A stretch of DNA of 64,000 nucleotides from Cydia pomonella (lineage: Eukaryota; Arthropoda; Insecta; Lepidoptera; Tortricidae): positions 20,187,389 through 20,251,388 of the forward strand of contig NC_084713.1 of NCBI RefSeq assembly GCF_033807575.1, in the 5' to 3' direction. The notes under the pieces are model-generated. The model saw only the letters and a list, made by a program, of their open reading frames with translations, was not told where the DNA came from and made no database searches. Numbering within the stretch: position 1 is the stretch's first letter; every line of letters begins with the position of its first letter. The translations under genes and the position numbers were made by a program. Shown here one piece after another: positions 1-10,404 of this stretch.

Positions 1-480
1 AACCAGATGTGGAAGAATGGGAGACATCAGCGCCGGGTTCGAGTGCAAGAGAGGGTAACGATACCGTGAAGTCTTGTCAAGAATCCAATGGACGCGGGGG
101 AGCCACTTGCAGGGCTTAGATCAGACGATTCTGCCTCTCCCTTGTCCTCGTTTTCCTCTTCCTTGGCGTGCGCGTCTCCGCTACCTGGAGGCGGTGGCCT
201 GGACGATTCCTCACCGAGCGCGGCTGGCTCCCCTTCATCTAAGGAAGGAGAAACTCAGCCGGCGCTGGAGATGGAGGGAGAGACGCCTGAAGAGGATGGG
301 GAGGAGCAAGAGGTGGAAGAACCATTCGAGGACTCGGGCAACTCGTGGGTCGCGTCTCCGAAGGAGAATAGATCCTCTGAGACGGAACCCATGAGCATGT
401 AAGGGCTGACACTCCTGCGAACAGAAGATGGAGGGAGATGGAACTCCTCCCAACTGGTGCGCCTAGAATAATGGAGGGTG
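1..480 (+). other. GC-rich, frame-broken coding-like fragment
   Basis: The first ~470 bases are much richer in GC than the DNA that follows, and coding-like stretches lie in two frames. Frame 3 is open from the window edge to a stop at 118-120. Frame 1 is open from 88 to 402 (104 codons) and is rich in Ser, Pro, Gly and, in its second half, Glu and Asp. I recognise no domain. The downstream stretch 400-720 begins TGTAAGGGCTGACA, has AATAAA at about 521 and a TATAAAT box near 599, so an LTR following a retrotransposon reading frame is possible. A host exon end is an alternative. No function is assigned. Confidence 0.25.
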
Positions 481-947
481 ATTACCAGCAGTGAATTTAC
501 TGTAAGCATTGCACAAGGTCAATAAATACAGGGGACTGGGCGCCTATGAGAGCGCCAAAATATTCGCTTGTTACGGGTATTTTAAGACCAAAACCCCATA
601 TAAATTCTGCTCTCCGAGGTCTGCCCTACCAAGAGAGCTTTTGGAGAGAGTACAGAGGAAAAATGGGTTCTGGCTCAATATGAAGAAGGACCATAAATAA
701 AAAAGTTAGGTTGACAAGAGGATATTATATGTATGATGATTCAAAATAAATAGTTTTTTTTAAATAGAGCTTTGTTTTACATCTCGATCTCCTTCGGTCA
801 CCAGCCCAGAAAAACACAGGGTGTGGAAGGCGAGGCATGAGGTATCCGCAGGAATAGCTTGCATCGCCTCTTACCCCGCTTAGGATAAGCTTAGGATACT
901 TAGCATAAAAATTGTAAGTAGAATATTGAAACAAAATGCCACAGACA

Positions 948-1192
948 TCGCTGGTTCGGCCATATACTGAGGTCGCTGGATCGGGGTGTTAAGAGAGCTT
1001 ATTTGGGACGACCGACTGGTCGCCGTCCAGTGGGTCGGCCCAGATACCGCTGGAGCGACAGTGTACAGGCCGATCTGTACCAACTCAAAGCCGATAACTG
1101 GCAGGAAGTGGCATAAGATCGGGGCAGGTGGCGTTCTCTCGTTTTGGAGGCCAAGACCCTTTTTGGGTCACTGCGCCACAATAGTTAGTTGG
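948..1192 (+). pseudogene. LINE reverse-transcriptase C-terminus (RTE-like), broken
   Basis: Plus-strand translation shows RWFGHILRS, then GRPTGRRPVGRPRYRWSD, then a Trp/Arg-rich tail ending in LFGSLRH before a stop. This is the usual C-terminal layout of RTE-type endonuclease-reverse-transcriptase proteins, with the WFGH motif followed by the GRP..RW.D motif. A TAA replaces a Gln codon about two thirds of the way through, so the copy is dead. Everything upstream (endonuclease and RT palm) is missing, the usual result of 5'-truncated target-primed reverse transcription. A short TAGT-type repeat follows the stop (1179-1200). The fragment at 44310-44500 is the same family. Confidence 0.8.
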
Positions 1193-1199
1193 TTAGTTG

Positions 1200-2373
1200 A
1201 TAGCACCTTATATAAAAGACTGCTATAAAAGCAAAGCCAATTTGATATGCACTAAAGTAGCTCATTTCTCATTCTGGTGCGATACGTAATGGTGCTTAAA
1301 AATCGTTCAGAAATCGCCCTCGGATCCTCGAGAATGTTCAAGCGAATGCACCACTGCCATATATTTCCTAACACTAGATCCCGTATTACGAGACAATAAA
1401 GACGACAGCAATTTGGTAGGAGTAGTCGAATTCAAATTTATATTCAATGACCATAATTATGTGCGATAGACGCCGAAATTCATTTTAGGTTTTCATATTC
1501 GTTCTTTTGAAGTGAAAACTTCTTTAGCGGCGCTGTGCACTTTTTGTGATGGGGAAATTTTTTTAAACTCGCGACAGGTCACATGAACGACAGATTCGTC
1601 AGATTGAAAATTCGTAAGACGGACACTTGACTTGAGGAAGTATCCCCCTCTCTTTCTACCGCGCGGCGAAAATGTATGGCTGCGGGCTGCTGTTTCGTTT
1701 TGGTGGCGCAGGGCGCTTGCAATGAATATTGTATTTTACCATATAAATGGTAGTACTTTAATACTTTTATACTGATAATTAAAGCAATTCGTGCGAAATT
1801 GTTCCCTAACCATTCCAAAATATCAAAAATGCACATGCTTAGTAAGTCACATGCTTAGTATGCAATAAATTGCGTAAAAATGTTAATATCCAGGGAGGAA
1901 AATGGGAACTACGCAGTCGCCCTTTTCTCGCAGTCGGTCCTCCATGCTATATCTAGTGACCTGGATCACCTGTGACTGGAAAATTTGAACGGAACTCACG
2001 TTGCAGTGTCGGTGCCCACTTGCCTCTACGGAGTTTGATTAGTATTTGCGCACTTAACTGACCTTTTATAAACCTTAAGTCAACGGGTTAAGGCCTACTA
2101 TTATAGTATTGCTGTAGGACCTGGCGTAGACCAATATATTCTGAGCTCCGCTTCGGTACGATTGTCGATAACATCGAGTTCAACCATAAACTGGTTATAT
2201 TAAGCTCAGGAATAGAGGAGCTAACTGATGGCCCGGCTGATTAGATGCCTTCAGTGTTAATACTTAAACAAGACTCCATTGTGTTGAATGAGGCTGACAT
2301 ACGGACGCTGAAAATAATCAAGATTTGTAAAATCATTCAAAGATAGTACTTAAGCTGACCATACACACTAGGC
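1200..2373. other. AT-rich stretch without a gene; one short dispersed repeat
   Basis: I see no supported gene. Positions 1879-1921 (TTAATATCCAGGGAGGAAAA region) match the repeat at 24757-24800 and, on the other strand, 8775-8860. The GC-richer piece 1630-1720 (TACCGCGCGGCGAAAATG) is repeat-like, but I cannot place it. Confidence 0.4.
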
Positions 2374-2507
2374 TACAGTCGCCATTAGATACATCGGAGC
2401 GGCTGATGTGCTCAAAAATATCTCTACACGCGCTCTAGCGCCTTCAGAGGCGTGTTCAGATATTTGTGAGCACCTTGGCCGCTCTAATATATCTGATGGG
2501 GACTGTA
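2374..2507. mobile_element. Mariner-like MITE, TACAGTCGCCAT family, copy 1
   Basis: The two ends are inverted: TACAGTCGCCATTAGATAC on the left and a complementary copy finishing GGGGACTGTA on the right. The internal arms (GCTCAAAAATATCT and AGATATTTGTGAGC) pair imperfectly. The element is 134 bp and non-coding. A better preserved sister lies at 40265-40403. TA at both ends fits a TA target site, so a Tc1/mariner-type mobiliser is inferred. Its right end directly abuts the hAT-like MITE at 2508. Confidence 0.75.
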
Positions 2508-2638
2508 CAATGTTGGCCGAACGTTAATTAGAATTGACCATTTACCATTACAAATTGAACCGTACACTGTAACCGTCCGCTACGGTTTACGGCTCAATTT
2601 TTAATGGTTATTGTCAATTTAACGTTCGGCCAACACTG
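2508..2638. mobile_element. hAT-like MITE, CAGTGTTGGCC family, copy 1
   Basis: The termini are CAATGTTGGCCGAACG and CGTTCGGCCAACACTG, an inverted pair. The middle carries the inverted pair ACAAATTGAACCGTA and TACGGTTTACGGCTCAATTT. It is about 131 bp with no coding capacity. Four further copies lie at 43017, 46240, 47250 and 49272. The last has an exact 8-bp target duplication, which supports hAT affiliation. This copy shows no clean duplication. Confidence 0.8.
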
Positions 2639-2767
2639 CTAGGTTATGCCTGCGCAGTTTTACCAACTGCACAGAAAACGGAGCGTGTGTGGCATTCGAC
2701 TGTGCAGTTTCTTATATAGCTTTACCTGTGCAGTTGAACTGTACAGACAAAACTGCGCATGTATAGG

Positions 2768-2942
2768 CAGTGTCTTACCTGAGCGAATAGCTCGTGAACG
2801 CGAAGTGGCGCGGCGCGGCGCGTGTGAATTCAATCCTTTGATACCTATGGAAGTGTCCTACGTGGGCGATCTCCGAATGCCGTTGGGCCGCCGCGCCGCG
2901 CCGCGTCGCATTCGCGAGTCATCGCCCACGTAAGGCGCGCTG
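2768..2942. mobile_element. GC-rich foldback MITE (CAGTGTCTTAC family), copy 1
   Basis: This 175-bp palindrome-like element has arms GCGAAGTGGCGCGGCGCGG and CCGCGCCGCGCCGCGTCGC, and a conserved core around GAATTCAATCCTTTGATACC. A copy in the opposite orientation lies at 60179-60357. The outer ends (CAGTGTCTTAC and, inverted, CAGCGCGCCTTAC) resemble hAT-type CAG termini, but I see no target duplication. Reading frames that cross it are artefacts. Confidence 0.75.
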
Positions 2943-3042
2943 TTACCCTAGTGTGCATGGCCAGCTTAAGAGATGAATACATAGGTAAGTACAGAATAAA
3001 TTATAGTACTAGTATTAGACAAAAAGACGTCAAACGTATTAG

Positions 3043-3101
3043 AGATACTAGTCGCTTTTCGGTGAAGGAAAACATCGTAAGGAAACTAGACTAATCCCAA
3101 A
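3043..3101 (+). repeat. SINE-B internal fragment
   Basis: CTTTTCGGTGAAGGAAAACA, GAGGAAACC-like and GACTAATCCCAA follow in the same order as in the body of the tRNA-derived SINE at 62753-63085. The tRNA head and the tail are missing. Confidence 0.6.
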
Positions 3102-3486
3102 ATTTCAATTTCCAATTTAATTAGATCACGCAAGTGGTGAGCCGATTTGCTGATAGGTAAATGACCCTATAACGGGTTGGCTTAAAGTAATAAGGATATT
3201 GTTTTGCAAAAAAAAACTAAACAAAAACTTTTGGTTTATGAATTTTATAATGTCAAACATATCCAACATTAAAGGCAAATGCTATAATATGATGCAAGTT
3301 AATAGTAAAAAGAAAGTTGTGATTTTTTAAATGTTGTTCAAAGCATGATGGTTGACGAAAACTCGAAGGTGGGGGACTTTATGTTTATGTTTTCTTTACT
3401 TTAAGCCCGTTACACAAGTAGGTATACTTGTTATACTTCTGGTCAAAAACTTCTTGAATTTGTAGTTACACGCAGTATTTGAAAGT

Positions 3487-3542
3487 TTGTACGGAACCCT
3501 CGGTGCGGGAGTGGAATGAACTTGCACTTGACCGGTTTTTCA
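3487..3542 (-). repeat. Fragment of the CAAGTGCGAGTCGGACT moth repeat
   Basis: Read on the minus strand it gives AAAAACCGGTCAAGTGCAAG, then CCGCACCGAGGGTTCCGTAC. This is the head of the repeat seen more fully at 5333-5556 and 21425-22304. Confidence 0.65.
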
Positions 3543-3559
3543 ATAACATAAATTCCTGT

Positions 3560-4550
3560 AAAATAACGATGTCCTTTGCATTATATTCAACAGAGGTATT
3601 TACACAAGCTACCTCGGGTTTTTTTGTCAACTCTTATATCGAATTCATGGCTGCCATTTTCAAGAACTTTATCTCCATCATCAATCATTCATCTTCATCT
3701 CTAGGTACACAATAAATACTTTTTTTTTTATTGGAAATATATGTCATATACTAAGAAAAAGTGACCAATGCCTCCAGTACTCCTGGCTGGAATTGATCCA
3801 GTGTACTCTGCTATCGCGACAGGTGCCTCCGGCCAACTCTGCCACCGGAGTCACGGCGGCATAGGTCGAATTTTTCCAAGTATATGCATTTCTTACTTAG
3901 CCTTATGGCCTTATGCCCCTTGGCCATCCCTAAATTATTTTCTGAAAATAATTTAATTCATTCTTATACTTCTAATAGTAAAATTGTTTTAACCTTAAAT
4001 TATTTGTTTTTAATTTAATTTCTGTTCACCATTCTTCACAACTGTGAGTCTCACAGTCACTAATATAAGTGACGATAAATCAAAGTTTTTGCGCTTAATA
4101 CACAGTAGAAAAACTGCTCATTCGCAAATTGTGGTCATGTCAAATTGTAGCGTTTATGTGAGATGTCAAAATTGACGTATCGTTTATTGACAGGGACGTA
4201 CTGATTAGGCGTCAGAGACAAGTACACAGAAAAGACTACTAATAAGAGTACGAGTACACCACAGTACGAGTGAACCTGGCAACTATAAAGTGGCGTGTTT
4301 TGTTATTGTTGTATGTAACCAACTGTTTCTATTCAGCCTAATATGGTTGAATAATAGTGAATATCTTGAAGCCTTAACTCATCATTTTTACCGTTTTTTA
4401 ATTGTAAGAAAACTGTGGATATTGTGTACACCTACTTAAGTATAACAATATGACAAGTCTTAATAGTTACACAGCAAAATAACCATTTCTAAATAAACTT
4501 CACCCCTACGTTGTGAATCGTTCATAATATTTCCACATTCTTTCTGAGTC
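3560..4550. other. No supported gene
   Basis: AT-rich. A GC-richer patch at 3770-3870 (TGGCTGGAATTGATCCAG) looks like part of a dispersed repeat but I cannot assign it. The remainder shows no motif I can support. Confidence 0.35.
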
Positions 4551-4554
4551 ACTA

Positions 4555-4712
4555 GAGTTGCCAGACCTGTACGGGGTGGGGGGGGGGGGGGGGGGGGTGT
4601 TTGGTCGGCAAGGCAACGCGCATGTAACTCCTCTGGAGTTGCAGGCGTACATAGGCTACGGAGACTGCTTACCATCAGACGGGCCGTATGCTTGTTTGCC
4701 ACCGACGTAGTA
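4555..4712 (-). repeat. Moth repeat 'A' (GCAAACAAGCATACGG family), with poly-G
   Basis: The minus strand reads TACGTCGGTGGCAAACAAGC, GCCTGATGGTAAGCAGTCTC, CAACTCCAGAGGAGTTACAT and GCGTTGCCGACC. Other copies are at 5080, 5981, 48935 and 54825. Where the other copies have a short C-rich run after the GCCGACC block, this one has a run of 20 G on the plus strand (4578-4597), an expanded homopolymer. It is a non-coding, SINE- or MITE-like repeat whose mobiliser is unknown to me. Confidence 0.75.
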
Positions 4713-5079
4713 TTAAAAAAAGACAGCGTTTTACTTTTTCTCCACACTTCAACGTTTTCAAATTAACGCCATATATAACAACTATGCGGCTTTGTCACTT
4801 AGAAGATTAACAGTCTAAATGATTACCTGTCTTTGTTAAAAATATTTGCATAATTGCTTTTCTGATTAGCTATCTCTTGTTTCGCGGTAACTTGAAAGGG
4901 TTATTGATGATTAAAATATTAAAATCATTAGACCTCGTTAACACGTAGGCCATGTTTGATTTTTAAGTGGGTGGAGGAATCATTAGTTATAAATCATTTC
5001 TAATTTGAAACTTGTTTGTTGATAGTAAGGTGGAATGCAGCTTGATTACCTACATAATTAAAGTTTTATTGTGTTTTTT

Positions 5080-5205
5080 TTACCACGACGGCGGCAAACA
5101 AGCATACGGCCGGCCTGATGGTAAGCACCGCAGCCTACGGACGCCTGCAACTCCAGAGGTGTTACATGCGCGTTGCCGACCCTTTTAAACCCTGTACACT
5201 CCTTT
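5080..5205 (+). repeat. Moth repeat 'A', shortened copy
   Basis: GGCAAACAAGCATACGG, GATGGTAAGCACCGCAGCCT, CAACTCCAGAGGTGTTACAT and GCGTTGCCGACC occur in order. The 3' C-rich block is replaced by TTTTAAACCCTGTACAC. Confidence 0.75.
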
Positions 5206-5332
5206 TTTGAAGAACCCCATACTGTAGACCCTTGGAACGTATGGATAAATAATATATTTATGGATAAATAGACATTTGCACATATAATGACATGAGATAT
5301 ATCTAGTCCTGTACCTACTTAATTCGTTTATT

Positions 5333-5556
5333 AAAAAAACCGGACAAGTGCGAGTCGGACTTGCCCACCGAGGGTTCCGTACTTTTTAGTATTTGTTGTT
5401 ATAGCGGCAACAGAAATACATCATCTGTGAAAATTTCAACTGTCTAGCTATCGCGGTTCATGAGATATAGCCCGGTGACAGACGGACGGACAGACGGACA
5501 GCGGAGTCTTAGTAATAGGGTCCTGTTTTACCCTTTGGGTACGGAACCCTAAAAGC
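5333..5556 (+). repeat. CAAGTGCGAGTCGGACT moth repeat, near-complete short form
   Basis: It begins CGGACAAGTGCGAGTCGGAC, continues with GAGGGTTCCGTAC, then a GACGGACGGACAGACGGACA run, and ends with TTTTACCCTTTGGGTACGGAA. The head GGTTCCGTAC and the tail GTACGGAACC are complementary, so the element can fold back. It is a very common lepidopteran interspersed repeat (from memory) and non-coding. Confidence 0.75.
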
Positions 5557-5749
5557 GAAATAGCAAAAATAAGTTTTGTATGAAAAAATTATAGAGTAGC
5601 TGTATTTTTGAATTATGGTATCTGAAGCTATATTAACTAATAACAGTACCAGATATATCCTATTGTAAGTACAAAGTTTCAGAGCAATCTAGTTAGTCGT
5701 TTTAAAAAGTTTTTGGCAAAAAATTACTTTTTGGTACAAGCTTTTATCG

Positions 5750-6165
5750 CTGACTGTACCTTTCTTTCCACAGGCAACTAATACTCATCGAGCAAATTCT
5801 AAAAACCCCAAACACAATTAGGTTGCGTTGTTTTATAACAAAGTTCCTATGTCCACCTCTTGTCTCCATCAGCAGATCAGCTCGATGGTACCATAATATA
5901 GCATTGTCATCCGACTTACATATAAATGCAAATTTTCAGCTCAATCGGAAACCGGGAAGTGGATCAAATTTAACTTGCAAGATTTTTTTTTATACTACGC
6001 CGGTAGCAAACAAGCATACGGCCCGCCTGATGGTAAGCAGTATCCGTAGCCTATGTACGCCTGCAACTCCAGAGGAGTTACATGCGCGTTGCCGACCCTA
6101 ACCCCCTCCCGCCCCTCGTTGAGCTCAAACGGACAACGGTCAGGCGAAAGTAAATAAAAGCTTTT
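5750..6165 (+). repeat. Moth repeat 'P' (ACTAATCGAGAC family), interrupted
   Basis: The order is CAGGCAACTAATACTCATCG, GGTTGCGTTGTTTTATAACA, ATCAGCTCGATGGTACCATA, TGCAAATTTTCAGCTCAATC and GGGAAGTGGATCAAATTTAA. After the inserted repeat A (5981-6128) come ACGGACAACGGTCAGG and AAATAAAAGCTTTTAAAAAT. Copies at 11975-12290 and 63535-63655 share the same blocks, so the family identity is clear even though its mobilisation class is not. Confidence 0.7.
5981..6128 (+). repeat. Moth repeat 'A' nested inside repeat 'P'
   Basis: A full repeat A (TATACTACGCCGGTAGCAAA through CCCGCCCCTCGTTGAGCTC) sits between AACTTGCAAGATTTT and ACGGACAACGGTCAGG of repeat P. Repeat A therefore inserted after repeat P was in place. 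No clear target duplication can be read. Confidence 0.7.
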
Positions 6166-6169
6166 AAAA

Positions 6170-6246
6170 ATAATCGGACAGACAGACGGACATGACGAAT
6201 CTATAAGGGTTCCGTTTTTTGCCATTTGGCTACGGAACCCTAAAAA
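6170..6246 (+). repeat. Tail of the CAAGTGCGAGTCGGACT repeat
   Basis: CGGACAGACAGACGGACATG, TATAAGGGTTCCGTTTTTTG and CCATTTGGCTACGGAACCCT match the 3' end of the copy at 21425-21911. Confidence 0.75.
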
Positions 6247-6249
6247 GAG

Positions 6250-6940
6250 CGTTATTACGTTTGAACCGAGAACCGAGCTTGCTAAAGACCGTTAATAGCA
6301 GATAAATAAGTTCCAACAAATTCGCTGATAAAAGTCAGCCAATCCGACGTCCTCTAATCTCACCTTGTTCATTACCATTTATTTGAATTACAAACGAGTT
6401 ATCTAATTAAGAATCCTAATAAACGAATAAGTAGGGCAGGCAAAAACTTGGCACATAAACCCTTAAGTTCATGTTATCTCCACGAATGGAAAAAATGTGT
6501 TCCGATAATGCGTGGTGGAATTTCCTTATTTTTGTGAGGAAACGTACTTACCTTGATTTCATGGTGTTGATGTATGCGACGTGCGACACTGATTTGAGGG
6601 GGTATTAGATTTCGAAGGGAATCACAAGTTATTTTGAAGGCAGGAATGTATTATCCTGAAATGAAAAGGAATATATGTTTGCAATGAATTGGCTAAATAT
6701 ATGGAATTCAAGCAGCAATACTCGTAACTTAGGGGTTTGTTATTAATCTCAGAGTGTTGGATTGTTGTAGACAGTGAGTTGAAATGAATGACTCTGATTT
6801 TTTTAGGTTCTAATTCTGGGGTGTACAGTAATTTTCTCGTGCAGTCAACGGCTTTCCTGTTAAATCTACATGGGACTGCAAGAAAGAAAGTCATGATCAA
6901 AACTAAATTTATAGATTTTCAAAAAATGCTAAATTATCAT
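6250..6940. other. No supported gene
   Basis: Unique-looking AT-rich DNA. Short open frames on both strands (up to 92 codons) lack recognisable motifs and overlap one another. Confidence 0.35.
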
Positions 6941-6944
6941 GTTC

Positions 6945-7065
6945 CTAGCGTTATCCCGGGTTTTAGCCACGGCTCATGAGAGCCTGGAGTCCGCTTGGCA
7001 ACTTAACGAATTATTACGAGAGCGACTGCGATCTGACCTTCCAACGCAGATTACGCAGGCTACCA
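6945..7065 (-). repeat. SINE-B 3' half, decayed
   Basis: GCCACGGCTCATGAGAGCCT, GTCCGCTTGGCAAC, GAGCGACTGCGATCTGACCT and CCAACGC follow the reversed 3' half of SINE B (compare 63190-63310). The head is missing. Confidence 0.65.
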
Positions 7066-7399
7066 ACAATCCAGCTTAGTTAATCATACAGATACCACGG
7101 ATTTCCACTTGCTACGATCCTCATATCTCTTTCGCTTCCTTCAGTTTCATAACTTAATCGCCACGTATAAAACATAATTCCCAGTGTGTAAATATTAACA
7201 ACAAACACACCTAACAAAGCCCGCGCACAATGCAGGAGATTGCACCAGAGATGACATCAGATTAAACATCGCCTGCATTTTTCCGCGTCTCATTAAGACC
7301 CGGGCGGTATTTGTTTCACTCCACAATGAAATGGACGTGTCTGGCATTGCATTGTATTTAGATATGTATTTTGGTTTTCTTTTTAATTATCTACGTGCC

Positions 7400-7680
7400 C
7401 GTGTGGCCGAGTAGTGCGGTGGTAGCCGAGTGGATATGACATCCGACTTTTAATCGCGGGTTCAAATCCTGGCTCGTACCAATAAGTTTACTAGTTTTTC
7501 GGTGAAGGAAAACATTTTTAGGAAACCTGCAGACATCTGCGAAGAAATTCAAAGGTGTATTTGAAATCCCCAATCCGCACTGGGCTAGCGTGGGGACTAT
7601 AGCCCTAGCCCTCTTGCTCATGAGAGGAGGCCTATGCCCAGGAGTGGGACGTATATAGGCAGAATTATTACATTATTATT
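7400..7680 (+). mobile_element. tRNA-derived SINE 'A', full length
   Basis: The tRNA-like head has an A-box-like GGTAGCCGAGTGGATATGAC and a B box GGGTTCAAATCCTGG, the internal RNA polymerase III promoter. It is followed by CGGTGAAGGAAAACA, GAAGAAATTCAAAGGTGTAT and GGCTAGCGTGGGGACTATAG, and it ends GGAGTGGGACGTATATAGGC with an ATTATT-type tail. GTGGCCGAG-like sequence occurs twice at the front (7402 and 7422), a partial head duplication. The second copy is at 13364. It does not code for protein and would be copied by a LINE reverse transcriptase. Confidence 0.85.
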
Positions 7681-8774
7681 ATATTTTAATCATCTCGCAT
7701 CTTCAGCAGCTATGGAGATCAATTTTAGTCTCTTGGCTCATTTTGAATACACTTTCATTTTGCGATAGGAAGGTACTTAATACATCTTCGTTTTGCATGA
7801 ACACTAGGGATAGGACAGACAAGACCACATGGGATGAAATTTTTTGATATTAAATTTTATATGTTTAGCAGCAATACTGCCTAACCGCTTAGCTACCAAT
7901 GCTCAAAGTTGTTTAAAATTATAATGAAGCGGATTATTTTACATTTCAGGAAAATTGTTCACAGCTGTTACTACATTCTAGGCCATTGATTCCAAACTAC
8001 TGTGTAGGTATGATTTGATCACACTATGAAGTAAAATATATTCGGAAGATTGCGAGTCGCTTCTGTATGAATAGAAGAGGTCTAAGCTCAGCGTGGGCGA
8101 TAAAAGGTTGATATGATGATGATGATAAGTCACTAGAATCGTGGACTATATGACCTAAATTATTAGATCAAACGTGACATAACCTATTTCAACGCATTCT
8201 AAATGCATTATTCACCTAATTAACCACAGCTCCTGTTAAATCAGAGCATGGCGTTACATAAATTTAATGCGTGCCACGTGACCCAGAATAACATTAGCCT
8301 GTTACAACGAATGTTTGTGGCAAATTGTCAAACTGTTAATTAGCTAACATAAATACCGTACAACCACATACAATATTCCAATATTATAACCGATATAGTT
8401 GCTTTTAATTAACTCAAAAGAGTATATTTCAAAATTAACACAAAAAAAAATACTTAAGACTAACTTAAGTCTAGTCAAAAACACCCCCCCAAGTTGACTC
8501 CGGCGCAAAGGTACCCATAACGCTAGCCGCGTTGCCACGTTGAATGGCGATGGATAACCTATAACATTTATAACTATTCATACTTAATTAAGTATTAAAA
8601 CCAATGTTTTTTTTTTGGTTTTGCATGAGTTTTTTCTGGAATTCAAGACAATATTTTGTCTTAAAACTGGGTCATTTTAATAGAAGTCACGCCGAAACGA
8701 AGATATTCGAGTTCGTTTTGAACTTATAGTTGAAAGATTTTGGACTGTAGTTTGTTGGTTTTACGGTACACTTC
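7681..8774. other. No supported gene; one SINE-like tail
   Basis: Positions 8040-8130 (GAAGAGGTCTAAGCTCAGCG and TTGATATGATGATGATGATA) resemble a SINE 3' end with a GAT microsatellite tail. The rest is AT-rich without recognisable features. Confidence 0.4.
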
Positions 8775-8860
8775 AAGACGAAAAAGAAGGAAGACGGCCG
8801 CGCGAAATCACCTTTCATACAAACGTAGTCCTTATTTTCATATCTGGATAATAACATTAC
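8775..8860 (-). repeat. Dispersed repeat 'E' (GTGATTTCGCGCGG)
   Basis: The minus strand carries ACTACGTTTGTATGAAAGGT followed by GATTTCGCGCGG, matching 24770-24815 on the plus strand, with part of the same sequence at 1879-1921. Confidence 0.6.
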
Positions 8861-9610
8861 TGGAAATATTTTGATACAATTTGATGTATATTGACCAAAT
8901 CGAATTTAATTTTTTAAAGAGTGAGTTTTTTTTTAATTTGTATGGAATTTAATCTTCGTCATATTTATAATAATCAAAAAATCTAAAAGAGTCGAACGAA
9001 GGGGCATAGCTATGGTTAATATACATTATATCAAATTGGGTAAAAATATTTTGCATAATGTGTTTGTATGGAGAAGCGGTCGTCCTCTTTTCTCTTAAGT
9101 TTCAGATAAAGTAAACAAACAAAGGGAATCTTAAGTGAATTAGAAACACCTAGTGGTGGCTAAAAAATATATTTTCGCCGGTTCGATCCACATTTTAATA
9201 ATATCAAGCCCAATATCCCAACCCAACAACCAGAAACTGAGAGAAAAACCCAGCAATAGCATCAGCGGAAAAAATTAAATGGCGTATTGAAAAGTTTGTA
9301 TACTTTTTTCGTTCTTGTCCGTCTGGCTCTACGCTAATATTTGTTCAGGCGCATTATTACTGAACGTCCCGTACAATAGAGTGAGAATTACCCCTGAAGC
9401 CCCGTTTAGTAGTATAGTGAGTGGAGTGACTGGAGTTGAGATGATAGTCAATATGGTGGGTAATCACCCACCGTATCATATGTTGAAATATACTGTTATA
9501 AAGCAAATAAATTACGCAATCACATATTATTTCTATAGTCAATTCCAACTTTGGTCATATTTTTGATATTTGACACTGAGGCAATCTTGCAAGTATATTT
9601 TAGACTTATG
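8861..9610. other. No supported gene
   Basis: AT-rich. An 83-codon frame at 9315-9566 has no motif, and its antisense is equally open. I see nothing supportable. Confidence 0.35.
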
Positions 9611-9835
9611 ATACTTGAGCCAGTTAAGTCTACCAGTGGCTACCAAGCGAAGCCAAGCTGCCTTCATCGAAAATACGCACGCCTGGCCGGTGACCAGGTT
9701 TCAAATTCAAAGGCGATGGTTTTGCAGGGCGACATTATCCATGTTGCTGACCGGATTTTTGACATTTGCAGCAGTATTGCAGTCGGGAATAATGCCGCGC
9801 TGCAATACTGCTGCTGTAGTCTAAATTCGAATGAT
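9611..9835 (+). repeat. Satellite unit 0 of the 247-bp array (diverged)
   Basis: GGCGATGGTTTTGCAGGGCG, TTTGCAGCAGTATTGCAGTC and CTGCAATACTGCTGCTGTAG match the units at 10405-11289. The first third is diverged and shortened. It ends GAATGAT, where the LINE at 9836 inserted. Confidence 0.8.
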
Positions 9836-10404
9836 TTTTTTTTTTTTTTTTTTTTTTCTTTTATTAAGAAACAAACGGTCGTTTACAATATGCGGTATTA
9901 TTAACTATTGCATTTTAAAGCTAGACCTACGGTTTCCTTAATTAAATATAAGAGTGCTAGATTTTAAACAGTTTTTTTTTTGCTACATAGCATCTGAGTT
10001 TTATATATGTATATATAGTTACTGAACAATTATAATAAATTCTAAGCTTACTTAAATACCTGCAGAGTTAAGTACTACAATTATATACGCCATACACTAT
10101 TGTGCCATTCACTATATAGGTATATATTTGATACAGGTATTATATTTAAGTATATAAAATAAAATCAATACCTAATTATTATTTTTTTCACAAACAAATG
10201 CTTTCTTTAAAGATACTATATTACAATGAAAAACATCAATATTAGAAAGATTTACGCATTCATTATAAAGTCTACAAGCACGCCTTATAAACATATTTCG
10301 TGCATAACAAGTTCTGCTAAATGGGACAGCAAATAATTCCTTTTTGCGACATTTACGCTGACGCGCACGAGGGACTTTAATATTTATTTGTTGAAGTAGT
10401 GAGG
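9836..10404 (-). mobile_element. Young 5'-truncated Jockey-like LINE inside the satellite
   Basis: The left end is a T run (9836-9857), the poly(A) tail of a minus-strand insertion. The right end is a truncated coding sequence. GAATGAT occurs on both sides (9829-9835 and 10405-10411), while uninterrupted satellite junctions have one copy of GAATGGT, so it is a target-site duplication. The coding end is still open. Confidence 0.85.
10172..10404 (-). CDS. LINE reverse-transcriptase C-terminal end, still open
   Basis: Minus-strand reading from the truncation point gives about 76 uninterrupted codons to a stop at 10172-10174, including INIKVPRARQRKCR, LFAVPFSRTCYARNMF and RRACRLYNECVNL. The order of a P..R.R motif, LF.VP..RT.YARN and R.CRLYN is that of the end of ORF2 in Jockey-clade LINEs, after the RT palm and thumb. 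There is no start codon because the copy is 5'-truncated, so it is a relic and not a functional gene. The lack of internal stops agrees with the clean target duplication in suggesting a recent insertion. Confidence 0.75.

Noticed and set aside
7412..7490. tRNA gene at the head of SINE A
   Set aside because: The B box and A-box-like sequence are present, but the acceptor stem does not pair and the body of a SINE follows. The same holds for 12397, 55813 and 62753.
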